Shown piece by piece: positions 11,181 through 23,722 of a stretch of DNA of 64,000 nt. Position numbers and translations under genes: made by a program. Origin of the DNA: Siphonodentalium dalli (lineage: Eukaryota; Mollusca; Scaphopoda; Gadilida; Siphonodentaliidae). The DNA lies in assembly GCA_032622095.1 (NCBI GenBank), contig CP136061.1, forward strand, positions 213,806,373-213,870,372, given 5' to 3'. Position 1 is the first letter of the stretch. Every line of letters starts with the position of its first letter. The notes under the pieces were generated by a model that made no database searches, was not told the DNA's origin, and worked only from the letters and a program-made list of their open reading frames with translations.

Positions 11181-12439
11181 AGGCACGGGCGGCGTTCGTT
11201 GCAGAAATATTCATATTTGTTCAAATCGCCTTCAACAGAAGGAATATTAAAATGTATATAGTTTTGTTCACATGCCAAACATAATCAGCCTTTTTCCTGC
11301 TCGAGATGGTTGGAGTGTAGTCACCTTGAATTTTGAGGGTAATTTTCGGGCAATAAATTATGTGTGTACGTAAATCCAGTGTCTAAATTACATTTTTGTT
11401 CTCTCAAAGTAAACCGGAATACATTGTGAAAACCACAATAACTACAGAAAGTGCAATTTCTTCATCTGACGTGGCAGGTAGGCTCGTGCCTCTCCTATTT
11501 TCGTGCAAAAACAAAACCCATAAACAATACAGGATTTCCCCCCCCAAGTGTGTCAAGTGTCGCTAAATAGTATGGCAACTGGACTCGCTAGTGATGGCTA
11601 TGCATCTGACATGGACAAGACTGTTGGTACAGGTAGTAATCCACTCCCAGAATGTGGTAACAAGAGGAACAATAAAGTTGACACTTCGCCTTTCGATCAA
11701 CGCTCAACGAGAATACGCTCATCAGCCCCAGAGTTTAAGCTGCCTGAGCTTGGCGAGTATGACAGTGATTCTGCATTACTTTCACAAGATAAATCCACCA
11801 AATCTAAAGTCAAACCTAGAACCACTAGGAAAAACACTAATTCCACTTCTGCTATTGTTGAATCTTCTGAATTCTAAAACATGTGCCAGTCATTAATCAT
11901 TCCTCAACCGCAGCAAAGTCTAAAGGAGTTGGTTGTAACCAAAATTGTTGGAATTGTTAACTCTGCGATCAAAGATGCAGTAGACACATATATGAGTGGT
12001 ATCCCTGATGCTGTAAAGTCTTCAGTTAATAAAGTTGTTACTGATTCTCTAAAGGATGTGTCTGCAATGAAAATTGATATCAACCAGTTAAAAAAGAGCC
12101 TGCTCGTGTTACAGAAGTTTTGTTTACATAACACAGCTCAATTCTATTGGTTAATCACATACAAATGATATACACGCTCTTTATTATTTCCATATCAGGA
12201 AAACAGTAACAAATAACGCTCTTTATGTTTACCATATCCGGATCTAAACAAAAGCCAGGTTCTGTAACGTTTTTTGCTTTTGTTTAAATAACAAAGGAAT
12301 AACATTTGACAATAATATACTGTTTATGCCATATTTTGATTGGTACAAGAACAAAGTCTGTCTATATTTTGCTATTCTTTCTGTTTATGGCGGTTTTTGA
12401 CGCAGGAGTAATTTAACACCGCCAACGCCGCCCGTATCT
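11181..12439 (+). mobile_element. Chimeric family-A1 MITE carrying foreign ORF
   Basis: TTAA at 11177-11180 and 12440-12443 flanks typical family-A termini (AGGCACGGGCGGCGTT and CGCCGCCCGTATCT). At the position where other copies have about 50 bp after 'cataatcag', this copy has about 810 bp (roughly 11289-12098) containing an ORF1-like sequence. It then returns to the MITE body at 'agcctgctcgtgttac'. It was either a capture into the MITE or an insertion plus deletion. Confidence 0.85.
11572..12120 (+). pseudogene. ORF1-like protein fragment with internal stop
   Basis: From the ATG at 11572 an open frame runs to a TAA at 11875-11877 and stays open in the same frame to about 12168. The last part is MITE sequence. 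The product is Ser/Thr/Lys-rich and hydrophilic at the N-terminus. After the stop it has an amphipathic, coiled-coil-like stretch (around 'VVTKIVGIVNSAIKDAV'). This architecture resembles the beginning of ORF1 proteins of non-LTR retrotransposons, but no diagnostic motif is present. A host exon cannot be excluded. Confidence 0.45.
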
Positions 12440-12444
12440 TTAAA

Positions 12445-12600
12445 TGTGGGTTCCGTCCTTTTATTTTAAATTAGTTATGGCCTTTTCGACTTTTGCCCGA
12501 TTTTATAACATTTTGGTTTTTATATGGATCAGAGCCAAAGTTGGGATATGTCTTTCTCAGGCAGGTTTCAAATATGGGAATCGTACAATTATTTTTTAAC
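12445..12600 (+). repeat. Diverged tandem-repeat monomer (right of MITE)
   Basis: 'ttccgtcc', 'agttatggccttttcgac' and 'ttataacattttggtttt' repeat the order seen at 10980-11176 on the other side of the chimeric MITE. Confidence 0.65.
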
Positions 12601-12717
12601 TTAATTCACACAATTTAATAACAAATGTCAAGTAAACTAACTGGTGTATTTAGCCACGCCCCAGCGACGCTCTTGTTAAAACTTATCAGGCCATCAATCG
12701 GACACATATTTACGTTG

Positions 12718-13008
12718 AAGGGGTCACTCTCACCAAAACAAGCGCTGAAGGGTGTACCCAGGTTTTGAAAATGTGCTGAATGGTACACAGGGTTTGAAAT
12801 CGGGAGTGACGTAGTTACTTCAACTGTGTTCCCGAAAGTCTGGCACCCATCAGCAGTTTGTTTTCAGTTAATTTTAAGTTACATTGGAACGTAACAAAAA
12901 ATTTCTCTAACAGAAATCATGACAGACCCCGAAAAGTAAACGTAATTTAGAACGAGATTTCAAAACCTGTGTACCCTTCAGCACTTTTATTGGTGAGAGT
13001 GACCCCCT
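12718..13008. mobile_element. Short inverted-repeat element
   Basis: The left arm contains GGGGTCACTCTCACCAA and 'gctgaagggtgtaccc'. The right arm near 12950-13008 contains the complement. Arms are about 55-60 bp around a ~170-bp interior. I could not settle a target duplication. Non-coding. Confidence 0.7.
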
Positions 13009-13009
13009 A

Positions 13010-13905
13010 AGCCATATTTACCCCCCCCCACCATTTTAGATTTTGCATTCTTTCAGTACAATATCTCGAATTGCTTCCTTTGATTCTGTCGAGTTATATG
13101 TCAATAGGCATTGGATTGTATGGCAAATAAGATAAAATTGGTGATATCTTGACTGAGATGAACAACTGCTAATTTATGAGGTATATGCTAGTTACAATAT
13201 GTGTTTTTGCCAAAACCTGACTTGTGAGCATATATTAGTATATATTGTAGTTTCCCACATGGGACTGTGGATCATTTTCCAAGAAAGAAACAATAGTTCG
13301 CTTTTCTGCAGCATGTTAAAAGAGCGTTCGTTGTTAGTTGAACTCTGGTATGCACCTATAGTAATGAGTTTGAGCGGAATGTTGATAACTAATGAATTTA
13401 CATGTATGCCAGTTCGGTGCCTCTTTTAATTAATATTATATACATTCGGCATATACAGTGATTTTTGTACCACCCGATCAGTTCAATGTTATACGATCTT
13501 CTCGCTTTAATCGCGATAACATTGACGCAGTAGTCCACATATCATGCAGAGAAACAACTATGTGTATAAGGTGTGTAACCGTATATATGGACATGCCAGA
13601 TAGATATAATTTGGCTTTTGTGGGCAATAGCATACGGGCATACAGAAAAGATTCATACCACAAAAGAGATACATTTTTCTGGAACAATAATGGAAATACA
13701 CGCGGCAAAGTGGTTGGGTATATACGAAGTATGATGATGATGGCGGTACATTCTGAGAAACTTCCGTCAAAAATCTGAATTTTAAAACATATGTATTTGC
13801 ATTTAGACTTAGAGTCCCCCTCACACCGCAACATTTATATTACGGGGAAATGTGTTATGTTACTCTCCGAATGAGTACTTTTAAATTGTGGAGTGAGTAC
13901 TGAAT
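13010..13905. other. Unannotated DNA
   Basis: Overlapping open frames of 76-118 residues on both strands (13199-13834) have no recognisable domain. The mutual overlap argues against coding. Confidence 0.4.
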
Positions 13906-13906
13906 A

Positions 13907-14640
13907 TTACGGCCGGATTCGTCATCGCCGACTTAAACCTAGTATACTTAAACCCCTAGGTTTAAACCATCGTTTGACAGCTAAATCCGTGGTTTAACAT
14001 GATACCACAGGTCTAAGTGACGCATGCGTCATCTCTGGTTTAAACCTGGTCCAGCTAGACCTATTATTTAGCGACGGTGTCTCCCTGTTGTCGAGCTAAA
14101 CAATATTACTTGCCTAATGCCGACCGCCGCGTTCTATTCACAGTGAAAATCGATAATTGCGACAAGCATATTTTTATTGAAAAATTATAAGCGAGAAGAA
14201 CTCACACCTGTAAATTGTTTCTTTTTTGGTCATTTTATGCGTTTTATAATCTAAAACAGGCAAACTAAACCATACCATTCGACGGTCCAGATTCGGGGTT
14301 TATGGAGGTTAAACATGTCACATGAAATGATGAGTCCGTCTTTTTCCGGACCGCGGTTTACATTTACATGGGTGGGGTTGTACGTAACCTGGACTGACGG
14401 CGTGTCTATGAGGTGAGGATGGTGGCTTGGTATTGTCGTGTTACAATTAATTCATTCTCACATGATGGTTGTTATCATCACGCGCGCTTGTTCGCGATAA
14501 TTGAGGGTGTGCCAATAATAATTCTACCGGCCTGCAAGCTTGCTGTCAACTGGTAACTGGGTAGTTTGATTGCATACTCAACTTACCGACTACAAACGAC
14601 CTCTTAGACCAGGTTTAGCTGGACCATCAATGGCAGGTTT
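13907..14640 (+). repeat. Dispersed repeat F, copy 2
   Basis: Second copy of the repeat at 3265-4240, without element E. It shares 'gacagctaaatc', 'ggcgtgtctatgag' and 'tagtttgattgcat'. GGTTTAAA/TTTAAACC motifs recur near both ends. Class unknown; no protein. Confidence 0.75.
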
Positions 14641-15522
14641 AAATCAAGATTAAACTCCATCAATTTTTATCTGGAAATGACGACTTGTATGATGACACTT
14701 CTGAGTTTAAACCGAACCATAAATATTGGTAGTCGTCAATAAGAGTATAGTGGTGATAGAAGAGGGTAACGCTACAGGGATATAGCTAGTGACCTCTTAC
14801 TCACTACTAATACACATGGTTTGGTGATTATTACGCCTGTGGAATATTTAAAAAAAATTATGAAGAAATGTTATGCTTGTGCCACGTAACAATTGCATAT
14901 CTGGAGTGTCAATTGCAGCGTTCGTATTGTTTATGCTCCTTAAAAGGTCACATTTGCATTGATATAAATGTCACATACAGGTACCAACCTCGGACCTCCA
15001 GATTTTATAGCTAGACACCGGGATCACGACCTATTTCCCTGTGGTGAAAATGACACGAAAACTAACTGCAATCAGTGTCATTAGTAACACACATATACCA
15101 AAAGAACCCATGGAAGAACATTCATAATTGTAGAGAAATACGCATCATGCGTACCGGAACCCTCTTTAAAATACGCCGCTAATGGTACAAGAAGCCACCA
15201 GCGTCATTTTCCATAAAGGGACCCAAAACAAGTCTTTAAAACATGACCACTGATAAGAACATGAAGACATATATAAACTTTGTTCTTAAATTCATTATTA
15301 ACAGTTCTCGGCAGTTATCGTATTGAAACCATTGGTGTGTATACATGTACACAATGTTACAGTGGTTTGTCAAAAGACATCGTTAATCGTTTAGTAAGTT
15401 AAAGTATTTTCAGTCTGAATATGATTTTCAGAATATTGATTAACAGCGTCGATCTTTCTCCTTCACCCCTCATCGAAATGCATTTAATTTAGATCCGAAA
15501 GAAACAAAACATGTGAAACAAT
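14641..15522. other. Unannotated DNA
   Basis: No gene, RNA or repeat recognised. Confidence 0.4.
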
Positions 15523-15526
15523 TTAA

Positions 15527-16042
15527 AGATACGGGCGGCGTTGGCGGTGGGAATGCTGTTAAAATATTCAGCTCAGTCAAAAACCGCCATAAACAGAAAG
15601 AATAGCAAAATATAGATCACCTTGTTCTTATACCAATCAGAAATATGGCATAAACAGTATGTTATTGTCAAATGTTTTTCCTTTATGTAAACAAAAGCAA
15701 AAAACGTTACAGAATATGGCTTTTGTTTAGATCCGGATATGGTAAACATTAAGAGCGTTATTTGTTACTGTTTTCCTGATATGGAAATAATAAAGAGCGT
15801 TTATATAATTTGTGTGTAATTAACCAATATAATTGCACTGTGTTATGTAAACAGAAGCAAAACTTCTGTAACACGAGCAGGTTCTTGTTTACGTACACTA
15901 TCGTACGTCTTGACGACAATGTACTATTTACGCGCTGATTATGTTTGGCATATGAACAAAACTATATATTTTTTAATATTCCTTCTGTTGATGGCGATTT
16001 GAACAAATATGAATATGTCTGCAACGAATGCCGCCCGTGCCT
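15527..16042 (-). mobile_element. MITE family A1, minus orientation
   Basis: TTAA at 15523-15526 and 16043-16046. The plus strand starts AGATACGGGCGGCGTTGG and ends ATGCCGCCCGTGCCT, so it lies opposite to the copies at 5402, 11181 and 18212. Length 516 bp, near the simple full length of the subfamily. Non-coding. Confidence 0.92.
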
Positions 16043-16261
16043 TTAAAACGCAATCAACCAGGGTGGTTCTGTTTCAGTGTTTGTGTTGTTGTGTGGCTTC
16101 TCTGCCGCTGACGGTGGCGTCGTGTTATCCGCCCATGAGAGTTCTACTCCGTCGAGGACAGTTTCATTTTTACCCCGTTGTTGTACCATCTTATCTACTA
16201 TATTACTCTCCAGTTAACGTTGTTAAAATCGGTCAATATTAGTTCAAGTTATTACGCTAAC

Positions 16262-16530
16262 GAGTTGAAAATCAAGAAAAATCAAGAAAAATGACAAGAA
16301 CTCCGGCAAAATTGGTCCAACCAAACTCAAAATTGCAAATTCCAATGATGGTTAATATCTGTGCTAAGTTTAAAAAAATGACTGGAAAATGACGGAATAC
16401 AGTCAATAGCAATAGCTCCGCCAAAATGAATCCGACATAACTCAAAATCGCAGGTGCGCAGATTCCCATGCTGGTTGATATATGTGCCATGCAAGTTTAA
16501 AAAAAAATGACAAGAAATTGACAGAATACA
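16262..16530 (+). repeat. Two diverged tandem monomers, period about 130 bp
   Basis: 'ctcaaaattgcaaattcc' and 'ctcaaaatcgcaggtgcgca', each followed by 'ggttaatatctgtgc' or 'ggttgatatatgtgcc' and a poly-A stretch. The same family recurs at 51.2-51.6 and 54.3 kb. Confidence 0.7.
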
Positions 16531-16559
16531 GACTCGGAGAAAGTTCCGGACGGCGAGGG

Positions 16560-18207
16560 TTATAACTATAGTCCTCAGACGGAATGTCGGGGGACAAAAT
16601 TGATATAAACCTACATTACATCAACCCACTAAATGAGACATCCACCAATCTCTAATCAACTCTTTGTCTTGCCATTGGCTTGTTCCTTCGTGAAGATTTT
16701 GCAATTAACGGTCTGTATTTGCCTTTCTGTCAATAACAAGCTGCAGTACAGAGTTCAGTCCCCTCGCTACGCTGGTCTGACCACTGCCATCGTGCATATT
16801 TTCGTAATTAAATCTAACATTCTGTCAGTCATAAATCATTCTGGGTTGATCTAGCCAATTTTCAAATTAATACGGAGAGTTCGGGTTTTCCTTCTTCAGA
16901 ATAACGCAGAAGGTATTGTAAATGACAAACAAATAAGTGATTTCCTCATACTGTTTACATGATGGCAGTGTTAAGAACAGCGGAGTAGGGGACTGAACTC
17001 AGAAACATGGCGAAACAAGATGCATGATATGCGGCTTCTGTAGCAATGAGATCAATGCGACAACATGCGTTTCTGAACCTTCAATGCTCACGAATTCTCT
17101 TTTATTCTACAGTGTTCTAAAACTCTGTCGATAATAAGGTGAGTCGCTACCGTCCGCACTTGCCTTCTACCGATATGACGGGGACCCTTTCCACATTAGG
17201 TGAGCGGCATGGACTTCATATTTTTCGACTTAATGCACCCATCTTACATATGAGATTGTAATACACCATTTTAATGCCTGTGATATGGGGCACCTGATAA
17301 GCCGTGCTTTGGTTACAAAAAAATGTGGGTTTATGGTGAAAATTGCCGTTTCCATGGCAACCACTAAGATTTCAATGAAATTATGAAAATGATAAATATT
17401 TTAGCTAAACTGAACCCGTGGCTTATTACATGTATGAATAATTATTGCAAAGGTCACTGGTCTGTGATGTCAAAGTCATTTAAGGGTCAATGTCATCAAA
17501 CAATAAGTGATTTTATGAGGTATACTTTGAAATTTGTTTCTTATCAGACACTCACATGTTTGCTCTTCAGGATAGTCATCACACAGTATCATTTAAATAT
17601 CTTGAGATCTTCACCTTTGATTTAAGCTATCAGTCGTTGCAGCAGATAAAACATTTCACCAGCTATTTTCAGTGAGCGGAACCGTATCCATACTGTCAGG
17701 ATTAACACTGAAGGTTCTTTTCTTATCAGTGAAATCACTCCGAAGTCTATGGACCAATATCTTACCAATGGGTGTGGTTTTTCGTTGGCCCCTTTCATAT
17801 TCAGATAAGCGGTTATATCCTCGCTTAACATCAGCGAAGTCAATACAAATTTTCCAAACTTTTGCCATAAATTTACTAATGGATTTCCCTTAGTTCCCAC
17901 TTCCATTGGCACATGCTATAAAATGACAAGACGCACTCGTTGCTGGCACATACATAGGGGTTGATAGGACCATCGTTGAACACGTAAATATACCAGACCA
18001 AGCGAGAGAATGAAAATGACTGTGTCAATGACACTGTAGCTCAACTTGTGGATGCGTTAATAGCATGGTAAAGGACAGTCAAAATGTTTCAGTAAATGGA
18101 TTGTTAATTTACATGTATGCCGATCACTTATCTTTTCACAGTATATCCCTACGTTCTCGCAAGAATGATACGTTCGAGAATTACTGTAGAAAACTATCAA
18201 CGAGCGT
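16560..18207. other. Unannotated DNA
   Basis: Nothing recognised with confidence. Open frames at 17622-17912 on both strands overlap each other. One minus-strand frame (17656-17868) has a balanced composition but no known domain or splice context. Confidence 0.35.
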
Positions 18208-18211
18208 CTAA

Positions 18212-18736
18212 AGGTGCGGGCGGCGTTCGCTGCAGAAATATTCATATTGTTTTCAAATCGCCATCAACGGAAGGAATATTAAAATAATATATACTTTTGT
18301 TCATATGCCAAACATAATCAGCGCGTAGATAGTATATTGTCGTCAAGACGTACGATGGTGTACGTAAACAAGAACCTTCTCATGTTACAGAAGTCTTGCT
18401 TCTGTTTACATAACACAGCGCAATTATATTGGTATATCACACACAAATTATATAAACGCTCTTTATTATTTTCATATCAGGAAAACAGTAACAAATAACG
18501 TTCTTTATGTTTACCATATCCGGATCTAAACAAAAGCCAGGTTCTGTAAAGTTTTTTGTGCTTTTGTTTACATAACAAAGGAAAAACATTTGACAATAAC
18601 ATACTGTTTATGCCATATTTCTGATTTGTTTTAGAACAAAGTCTGTCAATATTTTACTATTCTTTATGTTTATGGTGGTCTTTTGACGGAGGTGAACATT
18701 TTAACAGCATACCCACCGCCAACGCCGCCCGTATCT
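18212..18736 (+). mobile_element. MITE family A1
   Basis: Starts AGGTGCGGGCGGCGTTCG, ends CGCCGCCCGTATCT, 525 bp. The right flank is TTAA (18737-18740) and the left flank is CTAA (18208-18211), one mutation from the duplication. The body matches the other A1 copies. Non-coding. Confidence 0.9.
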
Positions 18737-18740
18737 TTAA

Positions 18741-20040
18741 ACATACTTTCATTATGATATGAAATAAGATTTAAGTTTACTATTGTCCATATTCATCTAA
18801 ATATATTATCTGATTACCAGGCAATTATATAATCGTTCATTGTTTATTAATATTTGTACTAAAACAACTTTTATCTAGATCACTTAGCGCACGTAAATGG
18901 CCACCTCGTGGCCGAATCGATATCAGCCAACTGGTATTAAATCACAATTAATCTAAGTCGCGACTGACCTAGTGACCAACAAAGTGAAAGTTGACAGCGA
19001 GAAGCTAATAACACACCGCGAAGTCCCAACAGCGATACACACTGGTAATCCAAACTACACTCACCGAGTGAATATAATCATTATGCCTAATTATTTGAAT
19101 AATCTCCAGGACAATCGTTAACAAGAAAACCATATCCAGAAATGTTAATGCCCTCAAGATCATATCAGCCATATACAAAAATTATTGGTTTCATGATTGC
19201 ACCACCTCAGAATTCCGTTAAACAACTGTTCCTTCAAAACTGAAGAACTCCCATTCACCACACCAGATAGCCTCTAAATGCGAACCAAAAATCTACTAAT
19301 CAGATTAAATACACCCCCGATACTTCGCAATACCAACTACATTCCGACTGAGACATTCATCGTCAGTAATGTTAGCTGCTGTGTTGTGCATTGTGTTACC
19401 GCAATAACATCTTCAAGAGTATGCCAGCCATTTTTCACAACTAAATATCGAAAGCAATTAACGCGGTAATTAAAGTTACGTAATGCAACAATGAAAATTC
19501 CACGAAGATACATCAGCGAATACGCCCTGCAAAAAGTCTAACTTGTACGCAATATACGTTATTAATCAAAGATACCCCATAGCTCCTATTTTATATATAA
19601 ATTTTATTCGTCAAAAATAGCACAAGTAACGAATACACAGAAAACAGTTCATAATACAGAGCAAATACAATACATTTATCATTATGTTAGTATTTGGCGT
19701 AGCGGATACAAAAGTTTGTTGTATATATACCGAAATTAAATTGCATCTTCTGCAAATGATACCTGATGTCTTGGTTATATTACTAATCTTGGAAAATATC
19801 CCCAGAAAAAACATCGGATGTCACCTGTTGTGTTATATTGTGGGAATAGGACATGATCTTCGTTCTACTACAGTTTCCTAAAATAACTCGCGTCGCGTGA
19901 AACTCCCCATAGCTCCATTGACACGGCCAGATCAGCATAGCAGTAAACACCCATAGGGTGTTAAAAACATACTAGCAAACCCTTCACGCGTGTTTATAGA
20001 CATTAAGTAACGGTAGACGCAATTAAATAAACAGTTACCA
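18741..20040. other. Unannotated DNA upstream of the LINE
   Basis: I could not find the 5' end of the LINE or an ORF1 here. Small open frames at 19278-19881 are unconvincing. Confidence 0.35.
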
Positions 20041-20211
20041 TTGTATTTCGAAGTCCAACATGACTCATGCGTTCCCGAAATCCATTTCCGAATTCGCGCA
20101 GAACAAACAAACGTACTCACAACGACTTCGCACCGACTGGTCAAACCAGACAAAAATAAGAAATTTGTTCAGGGTAAGATATTCCCGTTGCACCGGAGAC
20201 ATGCACATAAT

Positions 20212-22531
20212 ATGAGTATTTATCTTCAGATCCTTTTGGAAATATCATGCTGTATTTCTCCATATTCATTTGCATTTATGGGAATAAAACGCTTTGATGT
20301 CGTTTGTTTCTCGGAAACGAAAACACTACATGACAGCATCGTGATTATACCAGGCTTTACAGTTTTTCCTACTAACGGTAGGGGGATGGCGGGATGTGTT
20401 TCGGGTGGCATTATCATTGCCATCAAGGAGGGGTTGGAAAACTATGTACACCCTATATCTTCAAAGTCAAATTTGGTATCATGGGTTAGAATAGATTATG
20501 GCTATATGGGTACAGGGCGCGATCTTGTAATTGGGGCGGTGTATGTACCTCCGACTAATACGAAGTTTACCAACGATAATTGGCAGATTGATCTCGAAGG
20601 GGAGCTTAGGAAAGTAAGAAACAATAACGATGTTCTCTTAGTGGGCGACTTTAATTCCAGAACATCCCGCCTTGAGGAATTCGTGGACGATAGGGCCCTA
20701 GTGGGTGTTCGCTATGTAACAGACGACAATGATCTTCGACAATATATCTTAGATGGAAAGTACGATTCTAAATTTGGACGGCGCTCGACTGAGGATCAGG
20801 GGAAGGCAAGTTCATATGGTTATAGACTGATTGACATGTGCAGCACTGAAGAAATGGTTATTCTTAATGGTCGAGTAGGAAGCGATCGAGAACATGGGAA
20901 ATTAACCTGCCGAGACCGGAGCGTTATCGATTATGGTATTTGCAGTCACGGGTTCTTTGACCATGTAAATGATTTTTGTGTTGGAGAATTGAGTAAATTT
21001 TATTCAGACGCGCATTGCCCCATTGAAATATCTTTGAATAGAAACACTGTAACAAAACCACTCAAAAGCAACTCAGGGGGTCATAGCTTGGGTAATAAAC
21101 CACGGAAGTGGAATCACGAAAAGGCACACATATTGGTCGACAAAGTTGCCAGTATTGTCCAAGACGTAATTGATCCCATTTCAAATAGAATCGGCAATGA
21201 GAACGAAATTAACGAATTATGTGAAGCAATTGAACACATGTTTACGTCATCAGCTGCCGAGGCATTCGGTGTATACAAGGGTGGGAGAGTTTCGCGGATT
21301 AGTAAACGGGAGGAACAGAAAGAATGGTATGACGGCGAATGCGATCGAATGCGAAATGTTTTTCATAAATCGAGGAAAAAATATCGGCGACAGAAAACAT
21401 CACACAATCGCAATCTCATGAACGCGTCAGCGCGGAACTACAGATGCGTAATTAAAAGGAAAATCGCGGAATATAACCAAAAGAGATGTAATCAACTACG
21501 CAATGCATGTAGAAATCCGAGTGAGTTCTGGAAAACGTTAAAAGATATGAAAGGGAAACATACCGGGCCCAAAAAAGTACCTGCGATATCAATTGACCTA
21601 TTCTATGAACATTTCAAAGGCCTCGCCGAGTCAGATGACGACGACAATGTAAGTATGCTACTTGAAAACATGTTTGATATTGATGCACAAGGTCCTTTAA
21701 ATTGTCCTATCACTAGCGACGAAATATTATTGGCTGTTGATAAACTTAAACTTGGTAAATCGTCGGGTCTAGATAATATATGCCCAGAATACCTAAAACA
21801 CACTATACATGTAATGTCTAAAATTTACTGTAAGCTATTTAACGCAATTTTAGATACAGGTTGCTTCCCATCTAGATGGACCGAAGGTATGATTCAGCCA
21901 ATTTATAAACGAAAGGGCGACACGAGTAACCCCGATTCATACAGAGGGATAACCCTTCTCAGTGTACTTGGCAAACTATTTACATCCGTCCTGAATAATC
22001 GACTCACAAAATTTTGTGAGGGTGAGGACATACTAACCCAGTTTCAGGCAGGATTCCGTAAAAGTCACTCAACAACCGACAATATATTCATCATGAAAAG
22101 TCTTATTGACTTTTATCTTGCAAGAGGAAAACAAATATACTGCTGTTTTATCGATTTCAAGAAGGCATTCGACACAGTATGGAGGGAGGGACTTTGGATT
22201 AAACTTATGACATCCAGAATAAACGGAAAAATTTTAAGAGTTATTCGTAGCATGTACGGAAACATAAAATCTTGTGTAGTTCAGAATAGCGAGCGGTCAG
22301 AATTTTTTACTTGCAGTGCGGGTGTTAGACAAGGGGAGATACTATCTCCATTATTCTTCTCGCTGTTTATAAATGACCTCGAACCATTCCTCAAAGATTG
22401 TGCTATCGACGGGTTGAAATTCCTAGGCGATCAATTCACACAAAAACTAGGAGTATACATTAGAATCATGTGTTTGTTGTATGCGGATGATACCGTGTTG
22501 TTTGCAGACAACCAGGCAAGTATGCAAAGAG
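20212..22531 (+). CDS. LINE ORF2, N-terminal part: endonuclease and RT
   Basis: The frame is open from 20041, but 20212 is the first in-frame ATG. APE-type endonuclease motifs, numbered from that ATG: SETK near residue 34, YVPPT, GDFN at 145-148 and SDAHCP at about 265. The usual N-terminal NxxS/R segment is not clear, so the very start may be degraded. Reverse transcriptase motifs: GKSSGLDNICPEYLK, YRGITLL, QAGFRKSHS, FIDFKKAFD (near 647) and YADD (near 757). The protein should nick target DNA and reverse-transcribe LINE RNA in the nucleus. The frame is broken at residue 773 by the hAT element, which adds a stop at about 22570. The rest of the ORF resumes in the same frame at 23723. Confidence 0.88.
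22524..22531 (+). repeat. hAT target-site duplication, left
   Basis: GCAAAGAG, repeated exactly at 23715-23722. Eight base pairs is the hAT superfamily target size. Confidence 0.92.
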
Positions 22532-23714
22532 CAGTGTTCGCGCTGTCGGTAGCCAAATTAGCCATTGGCTAATCTTTTTCGTATTTGGCTAATAAAAATT
22601 TCATTTGGCTAAACTTTTGGCTAAAACTTTTTTTGAACCCAAATGGAGACTGATAGCATGGAGCCAGAAAGCTAATTAATAAAAGCGCTCAATAGATCGA
22701 CATTCAAGACGAAGTTAGGTGACGAAAGCATTTCATTATTGTCGTACTTATGAAATATCGTACAAAGGGAAACCCGATCGACAACTCTATCAACCAAGCG
22801 ATCATAAAGTGATATGCAATCATCTTTAGTTTTCACAAGACGGACAAACAAAGACGCATGGACATTAAACCGACCGTGGTTGAATTATGACAATGTGAAG
22901 AAAGCAATGTTTTGTAAAGTGCATTGACGCCGGTATACAAGCAATTTGTTCGTAACATGTGCAGGCTGTTTTAATCTGGAGAAAGATTACGTCACTCTGC
23001 ACGAAGCAGCAAAAGGTCATTATTAATTTTTACATTTAATCCCCTAATCCCCCAGTCAGCCCATTGTCTGTCTGGTCACTCACGGCGCGCCTGCACAATG
23101 CATGTTTATGATGACATTGTATTTATGTCGGTCGATGTTTATGAGCACCAAGTGTAAGACAATAGCTTAATCAGCCAAATGTGAATCACGCCAGATATTT
23201 TGTGGCTATTTGTCGTCAATACCGATACAGTCAAAATAATATGCATGCTTTTATGACAGATTGTAATTTGATAATGGCGTAACAATATTAAGTTATTAGT
23301 TTCCAGATGTCACTTAGATATTTTCGCAAGGATAACAATTTAATGATTTAAAAATAGATATTGATATAAAACAAAAAAATAATGACATTAAGAAGGACAA
23401 TACCGGGTTACCCCCCCCCCCCCAAATCACTCTTTCACATAAAGATTAATAAATTTTTAATAAATGATATTTATAAAAATACTTGTAGTTCATCAAAATT
23501 ATTTAAACTATTGTGTATTTTACCTTTGTCTGTTATATTTTTCACGTTTTAGTCATTAATTGTGAACCGACCAGAAAACGATGATTTAATTTGGCCAAAG
23601 TTGTTTTTAATTTGGCCAAAAAACATTTGGCTAAAGTTTTTTTCATTTGGCTAATAAAATTTTCATTTGGCTAAACTTTTGGCTAAAGTTTTTTTCGGTC
23701 CAGCGCGAACACTG
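22532..23714. mobile_element. Non-autonomous hAT DNA transposon
   Basis: 1183 bp with perfect 14-bp terminal inverted repeats CAGTGTTCGCGCTG and the exact 8-bp duplication GCAAAGAG. Both ends carry clusters of a direct TTTGGCTAA motif (about 22550-22632 and 23590-23695), probably subterminal transposase-binding sites. No transposase frame is present. Element plus duplication is 1191 bp, a multiple of three, so the LINE frame is unchanged across the insertion apart from stops inside. A poly-C run lies at about 23411. Confidence 0.93.
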
Positions 23715-23722
23715 GCAAAGAG
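23715..23722 (+). repeat. hAT target-site duplication, right
   Basis: GCAAAGAG, identical to 22524-22531. Confidence 0.92.

Noticed and set aside
13458-13834. Overlapping 88-118-residue frames on opposite strands
   Set aside because: No domain, no codon bias visible, and mutual overlap; probably chance.
17622-17912. Minus-strand frames of 70-96 residues, possible exon
   Set aside because: Composition looks protein-like, but no splice sites, family or conserved motif can be named.
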